A program made the position numbers and the translations under genes. From positions 1 through 25,921 of the forward strand of contig JAEZDA010000058.1 of assembly GCA_023433345.1 (NCBI GenBank): a stretch of DNA of 25,921 nt, given 5' to 3'. The notes under the pieces were generated by a model. It was not told the DNA's origin. It saw nothing but the letters and a program-made list of their open reading frames with translations, and searched no databases. Position 1 is the first letter of the stretch. Every line of letters starts with the position of its first letter. This DNA is from Bacteroidota bacterium (GTDB taxonomy: Bacteria; Bacteroidota; Bacteroidia; Chitinophagales; Chitinophagaceae). This document shows positions 13,560 through 21,200 of the stretch, piece by piece.

Positions 13560-16500
13560 TTATCTCTGGATGATCAATTGTTCTGTTTTCAAACGTTTGC
13601 CGTTTGATTCAGACAACATCAGCCAGTAGATTCCTGATGGCAATAATGGAACGGTAACGTCCATTACCTCTACATTGTTTGCCAGGTTAACAGGGAAGGT
13701 TTTGTTATAAACCAACCTGCCTTTAGAATCGTATACAGTTATCACACGTGCAGATGCAGTGGTGCCGATATTGCTGTAGCTAACTTTAAATGTACCGCGG
13801 TTTGCATTAGGAGCAATGAATGCAACATTAGTTGTTGTTACAGTGATCTCTACTCCGTCAGAAGTTACAGTACATCCACCATCGCCGGTAACTTCTACAG
13901 TGTAGTCGTATACGCCCGGTGTATTGGTAGTTGCTGCATAAGTAGCGCTGGTAGCACCAGGGATCGCCACACCGTCAACAAACCATTGGTAAGTAGCGGT
14001 AGCAGGTGTTGCAGTTGCAGTTAGTGTAGCAGTTTCGCCCACTTGTACTGAAGTAACATCTGCAGCTACAGTTACGGTTGGTGAAGCATTAACAGTTAAC
14101 GTTGCAGCAGAAGAAGTAACATCTCCGCAAGCATTGCTCGCCACCACGCGATATTGATAATCGTTTGATGTACCGGCAACAGCTGGCAATGTAAGCGTAG
14201 CGCTGGTCGCTCCTGCTACATCAGTAAAGGTTGTACCACCATCTGTACTCACCTGCCATTGGTATCCTGTTGCATCTGAAGCCGTAACATTAAATGTGGC
14301 GTCAGAACCTTCGCAGCCCGATACTGCAGTAGGTTGTGCTGTAATTACAGCGGCAGGCGTAATGGTTAAGGCTGCAGCAGTTGATGTAAGGCCCGGAGCA
14401 GTTATACAATCTCCATTGATCACAACGCGAACCTGGCTTGCTGCAGTTGCTGTAACTGATGCAGAAGCTGTAGTTGCGCCTGCAATCGGAGTCCAGGTTG
14501 TGCCGCCATCATTGCTGATCTCCCACTGGTAAGTGAGGTTGTTTCCTGTTGCAACCACAGAGAAGTTTGCAGTTCCACCGTTACAAGCCGAAGTAGCTAC
14601 AGGCTGTGTAGTGATAGCTCCTACAGGATTAACTGTAAGTGTTGCAGCATTAGAAGTGATAGGAGTAGGACCGCAACTTGTGATAGCTACACGGTATTGG
14701 TAGTTATTGGAAGTAGCACCTACACCTGTAAGGTTTAATGTTGCATTGGTTTCACCAGCGATGTCGTTAAAGGTTGCACCACCATCTGTGCTCACCTGCC
14801 ATTGGTAGCCTGTTGCACCGCCAGCCACAACTGTGAAGGAAGTATTTGCACCGTCACATATTGTAACGTTTGCAGGTTGTGATGTGATGGTTGCAATTGC
14901 ACTAATAGTAAGTGTTGCAGGTGCAGAGATCAATCCTGTTGTACATGGGTTGTTGATAACAACCTGGTACTGGTTGCTGTTCATAGCAGCAGTTACCGCA
15001 GGAAGAGTCAGGCTGGTATTTGTTTCGCCGGCAATGTCAGTGAAAGTAACGCCACCATCAGAGCTCATCTGCCATTGATAAGTAACGTTAGTTCCTGAAG
15101 CATCTACTGTAAAGGTAGCCGCTCCGCCATCGCATGCAGAAGTGCTTGCAGGCTGAGTGTTTATCACTACAGGATCGTTAACAGTAATCGCTGCATTTGC
15201 AGAAACAAGCGGAGTTCCGCAGCTTCCTACTAATACACGATAAATGTTACCGTTAATTGCCGTTGTTGGGGTTGGAAGGTTAAGCGTTGGTGCAGTTTCG
15301 CCGGTAATATCGGTGAAAGTTGTACCACCATCAGTGCTTACCTGCCATTGGTATGAAGTAGCACCTGTTGCAGTAACCGTAAAGGAAGCTGCAGAACCTG
15401 TGCAAACTGCCACATCGGTCGGTTCACCGGTAATAGCGGCAGCACTAGTGAGAGTTAATGTTGCCGGAGCTGAAGTAACCGGAGCTCCGCATGGGTTTGA
15501 AATGATAACCTGGTATTGATAGTTGTCCATACCGGCTGTAACAGCAGGAGTGCTGTATGTTGCGCCGTTCGCGCCAGGTATGTTAGTAAAGGTAACACCA
15601 CCGTCTGTGCTTTCCTGCCACTGGTAAGTGTTGCCGGTACCTGTTGCTATCACAGCAAAAGTTGCGTTATTTCCTGCACATGCAGCAATGCTCACAGGCT
15701 GCGTAGTGATAACAATTGATTCCTGTACGGTAAGAGTTCCTACGCTGGAAGCAAGAGGAGTTCCGCAACTTGAAACCATGGCCCTGTACAGGTAACCGTT
15801 CTGCGCAATATTAACCGCTGGAACTGTGAGGGTAGTACCTGTTTCACCTGCAAGAGGCCCCCATGTTGCACCGCCGTCAGTGCTTACTTCCCATTGAAGA
15901 GTAACACCTGTTCCTGCAGTTGCAATTGTAAATACAGCATCAGTACCTGAACAAGCTACTACGTCTGTAGGTTGAGTGGTAATTGTTGCAGGAGAAGTAA
16001 CAGTAACAGTAGTTGGTGTAGAAGTAACTGAAGTTCCGCAAGCGCTGGTAACGATAACCTGGTATCTGTAGTCGTTGAATGCGCCTGGCACGTTAGCGAA
16101 AGTTAATGTATCATTTGTGCTTCCGCTGTAGTTTGAGTTATCAGTAACATTATTAAAGGTAGCACCACCATCAAGGCTAACCTGCCATTGGTATGTGTTA
16201 GTTCCAGGAATTCCTACAGTAAGAATTCCACCCTGGCCGGCGCAAAGAGATAAAGCTGCGGGAGGTTGAGTGGCAATTACCGGAGGAGCACTGATGTTTA
16301 TAGAGAAAGAACCGCTTACAGCAGCTGCCTGGCATCCGTTTGCAGATGTCACGGAAACAAGTGTATAAGTGGCACTTGTAAGAGGCGCAACCTGAATGTC
16401 TGCACCACTTGTGTAGTTATTCACTGTTTGGTTTGAAGTACCGTCGTTATATACAACAGTAAACGGACCAGTACCACCATTTACGGCAACATTAATTGTT

Positions 16501-18107
16501 TGCGTTGCTCCCGGAGCAGTACAACTTGACAATGTTTCCAAACGAACCTGGTCAAGTGCGATAAGATCAGAGTTGGTACCGTTAGGACCTGCGTCAGTTA
16601 CAAAATAACGGAAGGCGATACGTCCGGAAGCCGGAGCAGCAAGGCCAGTAACAGTCGCCTCGAAACGTGTCCAGTCGCTCGGATAACCAGTTGTTGTAAG
16701 ATCTGGGTTAACTGTCAGTAACAAGATGGTGAAGTCTCCAACAGAGGTTGGAGTAGTACCAACGTTTGTAGATGCACCCGCGGTACTCAAACGAACTTCA
16801 AGCCTGTCAGGCCATACCGTTGCACCAGGAGTGGTTGTTCTAGTATAGAATGAAAGCACATCACCATTAGAGATCGTATTGATCTGGCTTGTAAGCAGCC
16901 AGTTGCTGATTACTGTACCATCTGTGCTTGCATAGTTTGCATATACAAAGGAGGTTGCTCCGCCGTTGAATGGAGGGAACAAAGTTGCCGCTCCCGGTTC
17001 CCAGTCCGGGTTTCCGCCAATAACATCACTGTTGTTTATTGATGTCCAAGTTGCAGGGAGCCCGCCATCAAAATTCTCATTCAATAATACAGTACTTGGA
17101 GTAACTCCCGTAAGAACGGCAGAAGTAGCACCCGCATCTACTGTAACAGTAGCGGTGCCTGCACATCCCGCAGTAACACCGGTAACAGTGTAGGTTGTTG
17201 CAACCGTAGGAGAAGCCGTAACGGTAGCGCCTGTGGTAGTGTTAAGTCCGGCAGCAGGCGACCAGGTATAATCGGTAGCGCCCGAAGCGGTTAGAGTAAC
17301 CGGCGAGCATAGGCCTGTGGTAGGAGTAACTGTAATTGTTGGAGGTGTTCCCCCGCAAGCTGTTGAAGTGTAGTTAATCCTAAATGGCATATCCTGCGGG
17401 AAAGTCAGATCCAAAAACGGAGACCATGTATTAGTGGCCACAACGTGTTGCATCGAATTATTTCCGGCCTGCGTAGTTGTACCTACCACAGTACTTGCAG
17501 GAGAAAAATTACTGGTTACTGAAGCAATAGTGCCTATCTGCCATTCAATCCAATAAGTACCAGTTGTAAGCGAGGTAGGTACATTTGCTATAACCTTCCA
17601 AATCTCGCGTTGAGTAGCATTGGCTGCAGTAGATGTATTTGTAATCCTGTACATCTGTGCCGAAACAGAGCTGCTAAGCCTGTTTGTAGTCAGGTCACCA
17701 AATATTGGAGTGGGAGTTCCGACAGAAGGATTGGTGTTAAAAATTTGGAGCCTCACTTCATCAAACGGAGAAGTGGCGCCTACGTATCCCGTAGAATAGG
17801 CATAAAATTCAATGGTGGTAATATTCCACGTTTGACCAGCCGGGACGGTAAAATCATCGGCGTGGGATACCCCATTCTCGACACTTACCGGAGTTCCGAT
17901 AGCGTTAAGACCTGCTTGAAGCTCACTAAATGTGTACCCTACCGGAGCTGTAATAGTGCCAGCTGCGTTCGTAGTACCCGTACTTAGATTGCCATTAATG
18001 TAAGGCTGTGCCCAGCTGACTCCTGTTGCAAGGACCATCAGCAAAAGCAGCATCAGGCCTTGTCGGAAATAAGCCCTGATGTTTTTTTGTGTAGTGTTGG
18101 ATTGCAT
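13560..18107 (-). CDS. Giant T9SS-secreted Ig-like repeat protein with choice-of-anchor-J-like domain
   Basis: The product is a 1515-aa surface or secreted protein without a recognisable catalytic domain. A signal peptide ends at about residue 33 (SWA, then Gln34). An N-terminal beta-rich domain of unknown type covers about 35-250. Next come a short PKD/CHU_C-like domain (about 250-325) and a choice-of-anchor-J/cleaved-adhesin-like domain (about 340-525, LLNENFDGGLPATW to LIALDQVRLE). Eight tandem Ig-like repeats (about 610-1343, pattern ITTQP..ACxG..YQWQxSxDGG) and one divergent Ig-like domain follow. A type A T9SS sorting domain (about 1425-1515, FIAPNANRGTFKVSY to LIIQR) ends the protein. 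I chose ATG 18107 because the only upstream in-frame start, at 18113, is a TTG. The composition is Thr/Ala/Gly-rich with few Lys. Adhesion or matrix function is inferred. It has its own terminator and follows the M36 protease gene. Confidence 0.9.
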   Translation of the reverse strand: MQSNTTQKNIRAYFRQGLMLLLLMVLATGVSWAQPYINGNLSTGTTNAAGTITAPVGYTFSELQAGLNAIGTPVSVENGVSHADDFTVPAGQTWNITTIEFYAYSTGYVGATSPFDEVRLQIFNTNPSVGTPTPIFGDLTTNRLSSSVSAQMYRITNTSTAANATQREIWKVIANVPTSLTTGTYWIEWQIGTIASVTSNFSPASTVVGTTTQAGNNSMQHVVATNTWSPFLDLTFPQDMPFRINYTSTACGGTPPTITVTPTTGLCSPVTLTASGATDYTWSPAAGLNTTTGATVTASPTVATTYTVTGVTAGCAGTATVTVDAGATSAVLTGVTPSTVLLNENFDGGLPATWTSINNSDVIGGNPDWEPGAATLFPPFNGGATSFVYANYASTDGTVISNWLLTSQINTISNGDVLSFYTRTTTPGATVWPDRLEVRLSTAGASTNVGTTPTSVGDFTILLLTVNPDLTTTGYPSDWTRFEATVTGLAAPASGRIAFRYFVTDAGPNGTNSDLIALDQVRLETLSSCTAPGATQTINVAVNGGTGPFTVVYNDGTSNQTVNNYTSGADIQVAPLTSATYTLVSVTSANGCQAAAVSGSFSINISAPPVIATQPPAALSLCAGQGGILTVGIPGTNTYQWQVSLDGGATFNNVTDNSNYSGSTNDTLTFANVPGAFNDYRYQVIVTSACGTSVTSTPTTVTVTSPATITTQPTDVVACSGTDAVFTIATAGTGVTLQWEVSTDGGATWGPLAGETGTTLTVPAVNIAQNGYLYRAMVSSCGTPLASSVGTLTVQESIVITTQPVSIAACAGNNATFAVIATGTGNTYQWQESTDGGVTFTNIPGANGATYSTPAVTAGMDNYQYQVIISNPCGAPVTSAPATLTLTSAAAITGEPTDVAVCTGSAASFTVTATGATSYQWQVSTDGGTTFTDITGETAPTLNLPTPTTAINGNIYRVLVGSCGTPLVSANAAITVNDPVVINTQPASTSACDGGAATFTVDASGTNVTYQWQMSSDGGVTFTDIAGETNTSLTLPAVTAAMNSNQYQVVINNPCTTGLISAPATLTISAIATITSQPANVTICDGANTSFTVVAGGATGYQWQVSTDGGATFNDIAGETNATLNLTGVGATSNNYQYRVAITSCGPTPITSNAATLTVNPVGAITTQPVATSACNGGTANFSVVATGNNLTYQWEISNDGGTTWTPIAGATTASASVTATAASQVRVVINGDCITAPGLTSTAAALTITPAAVITAQPTAVSGCEGSDATFNVTASDATGYQWQVSTDGGTTFTDVAGATSATLTLPAVAGTSNDYQYRVVASNACGDVTSSAATLTVNASPTVTVAADVTSVQVGETATLTATATPATATYQWFVDGVAIPGATSATYAATTNTPGVYDYTVEVTGDGGCTVTSDGVEITVTTTNVAFIAPNANRGTFKVSYSNIGTTASARVITVYDSKGRLVYNKTFPVNLANNVEVMDVTVPLLPSGIYWLMLSESNGKRLKTEQLIIQR
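14079..16280 (-). repeat. Array of eight ~273-bp Ig-like coding repeats
   Basis: The eight repeats encode domains starting VIATQP, ITTQP, ITTQP, ITGEP, INTQP, ITSQP, ITTQP and ITAQP. The YQW(Q/E) core, read on the plus strand as CCATTG or CCACTG within a 10-mer, recurs at 14251, 14518, 14794, 15067, 15340, 15613, 15886 and 16180. The spacings are 267, 276, 273, 273, 273, 273 and 294 bp. Each repeat has two Cys, one near the start (ACxG) and one near the end. Odd and even repeats differ in the end motif (NPC-like versus SCGTP-like), which indicates a two-domain higher-order unit. Confidence 0.9.
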
Positions 18108-18231
18108 AAACAAAATTTATTGATGAAATTTTTGTGTGCCTAAAATTAAGGCTTTAATCTAAATGACGACACTTTAATGTATCAAAATATACTTCTCCGG
18201 CAATATTCCTGATGAACGGTTTTCCGCAAAT

Positions 18232-18258
18232 AAAAAAAGCCACCAGTTAGGTGGCTTT
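18232..18258 (-). terminator. Intrinsic terminator of the M36 protease gene
   Basis: A 9-bp stem, AAAGCCACC / GGTGGCTTT (18236-18244 and 18250-18258), has a 5-nt loop and is followed on the minus strand by a run of seven T. It begins 17 nt after the protease stop codon and separates the two giant genes into distinct transcripts. Confidence 0.85.
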
Positions 18259-18274
18259 CCATGATTATATATTT

Positions 18275-21200
18275 TTAGTTTACCAGAACCTTTCCAGACT
18301 TGATCCGCTTGCCATTTTCAATTAGTCCAAGCATGTAAACCCCGCCCGGCGCATTCCGGAGATTCACCTCCATTACCTCAACCATTGTTCCCGGCGTTAC
18401 AGGATACACCTTATGGAAGATCCTCGAACCTTTTGCATCATACACTATTATCGCCCTTGTAGTGGCGGTGGTGTTCAGGTTAGGATATCTTACAAAGAAT
18501 TTCCCGTTATTCGGATTCGGCGAAATGAAGGTTTGATTCAGATCTGCAAGCCCTATCGTAACCGGGAGTGACATCCCAATACAACCGTTGGTGCCGGTTA
18601 CCGATGCAGTATAAGTTCCGATCTCATCTTCATCAACCGTTATGGTGCCAGCCGTTTCACCGGCGAGGGCCTGTCCGTTTTTGAACCATTGAATGTCGGT
18701 ACCTGCAGGGTTCGCGGTTACTGTGAGCACGGCGGAGTCGCCTGGTTCCAGCTCGGTGATCGTTGCGGAAACGGACACTGACGGTGGTTGATTTACCGTT
18801 ACAGTTATAGTTGCCGTTCCGGAGCAGTTTCCTGCAGCCGTGCCGGTAACAGTATAGGTGGTCGTTTGCTGAATTGTAAAAGGAACGCCATCGTTTATAC
18901 CATTCGTCCAGGTGTACGTACTTGCTCCAGTACCTGAGAGTGTGATGGTTTCGCCGGCACATACAGCCGTTGCCGGGCCGTTGATTCCAATATTTGGGGT
19001 GTTAGTAACGGTTAGTGTAGCCGCATTTGAAGTCAGGGAAGAGCAGCTTCCCGCAACCACAGCCCTGTACTGGGTTCCCGTCATTGAAGCGGTAACATTC
19101 GGAACGGATAGTGTGGCTGATGTAGCTCCGGTTATCGGGGTGAAAGTGGAACCGCCATCTGTACTTACTTCCCATTGTAAAGTACCGTTAGTTGAAGTAA
19201 CTGTGAATGATGCGTTTCCTGTTTCGCAAACACTTGCATTTTGTGGCTGTGCAGAAATAGCCGGCTCCGGCGCCAGGTCGAGTAAGGCGGCAGTCGAGGT
19301 GAGGTCTACTGTGCAGAGTCCGTTTATCACCACCCTGTATTGATTGCCATTCATTGCAGCAGTTGTGGTTAAAGTGAGGGTTGCAGAAGTTGCAGATGGT
19401 ATGTTCGCCCATGATCCGCCACCGTTAGTACTTACCTGCCATTGATAGGTTAACGATGTACCAGCGGCCACCACATTAAAAGTTGCAGGGCTGCCGGCGC
19501 AGATAGACGAAAGCGGTGCCGGATGAGTTGTAATACTGCCCGAATTATTTACTGTTAGAGAAGCAGCAGATGAAGTTACCCCGCCGCCACAACCGCTTAC
19601 CTGAACACGATATTGATTGCTGTTCATTGCAGCGGTAACTGCGGGAACGTTTAAAGATGCAGTGGTTGCACCTGTGATATTGCTCCATGTTCCGCCCCCA
19701 TTTGTACTCACCTGCCATTGGTAAGCTACGGCACCTGTGGCCGTTATGGCAAATGAAGCGTCAGCTCCCGAGCAAACCGTTGCCGGCTGCGGCTGCGCAG
19801 TGATCGCTGCATTTGCAGAAATAATGAGAGTGGCTGCATTTGAGTTCAATCCCGTTACACAACTATTGCTTACAACAACGCGGTACTGATTATTGTTCAT
19901 CAATGCCGTGATTGCGTTCAACGTAAGTGATGCATTTGTTTCTGAAGGAATGTTGGTGAATGTAGAACCTCCGTTAGTGCTTACCTGCCATTGGTAAGAT
20001 ACTCCCGGGCCACTAACTACAGCAGTAAACGACGCATTGTCTCCAGCGCATGCTGTAACATTTGCAGGCTGGGTGGTGATCGCTGCGGCCTCGTTGACTG
20101 TTAGTAATGCTGGAGTTGAGTTAGCAGGGCCTGAACATCCCGTCACCACTACCCTGTATCGATTTCCATTGAGTGAGAATGGAACAGATGGCAATGAAAG
20201 GGTTGCAGAATTAGCTCCCGTTATATTATTATATGTTGTGCCGCCGTCAGTGCTTACCTGCCACTGGTAGGTGAGGTTTGTTCCGGTAGCTGTAACGGAA
20301 AAAGCAGCATTCTGACCTGCACAAACCGTTTGAACTGCAGGTTGCGAGGTGATAGACCCTGCAACGCTTACAAACAAGGTAGCGGCGGATGAGGTTGCAT
20401 TTGAAGGGCAACTGTTGTTCACCAATACCCTGTACTGGTTGTTGTTATCTGCTGCGGCTACATTATTCACGTTCAGGGTGGCAGCGGTTGCACCAGAGAT
20501 GTTCGTCCACGTAGTGCCTCCATTAGTGCTCACCTGCCATTGATATGTTGGCGAACTGCCCGAAGCGGTGACTGTGAATGTTGCATTGTTTCCCGAACAT
20601 ACGTTTTGATTTGTCGGCTGCCCGGTGATGGCAACAGCTACATTAACTGTAAGCGTTGCCGCATTTGAATTGATCGGGCCTGCACAACTTGTAATAACCA
20701 CCCTGTATCGATTGCCATTATGCGTTACCGTTAGTGGGTTAATATTCAGCGAAGGCGAAGTTGCACCGGAGATGTTAGTGTAGTTCGTTCCTCCATCGGT
20801 ACTCACCTGCCATTGATAGGTTAAACCTGTTCCGGTTGCTGTCACTGAAAAATTCGCCGCACCACCTGTACATGCAGTCACGTTCGCAGGCTGCGAAGTG
20901 ATTGTGGCTGCGGTGCTAACGGTTAGCGTAGCCGAAGATGAAGTAATATTAGAAGGACACGTATTATTTAGAATTACCCGGTATTGGTTATTGTTGTCGG
21001 AGGCAGCAACTCCCGTTAATGTAAGGGTCACAGAAGTGGCGCCGGGGATATTACTCCAGGTGCCGCCGCCGTTCGTGCTTACCTGCCATTGATAAGATGG
21101 CGATGTGCCGGTAGCCGAAACAGTAAATTCAGCATTAGCTCCGGAGCATGCAGAAACGTTTGCCGGTTGTGTGGTGATGGCCACGTTTGTGCAGGTTGCC

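Noticed and set aside
18108..18113. Upstream in-frame start of the Ig-repeat protein (two extra residues)
   Set aside because: The codon is TTG, not ATG; the ATG at 18107 gives a normal signal peptide.
18183..18191. TATATTTTG on the minus strand as promoter of the Ig-repeat gene
   Set aside because: It fits TAnnTTTG only with an extra T and has no -33 element at proper distance; too weak to annotate.
14296..21092. Plus-strand open frames of 60-140 codons inside the two giant genes
   Set aside because: They recur with the repeat period and are antisense shadows of the Ig-like repeats.
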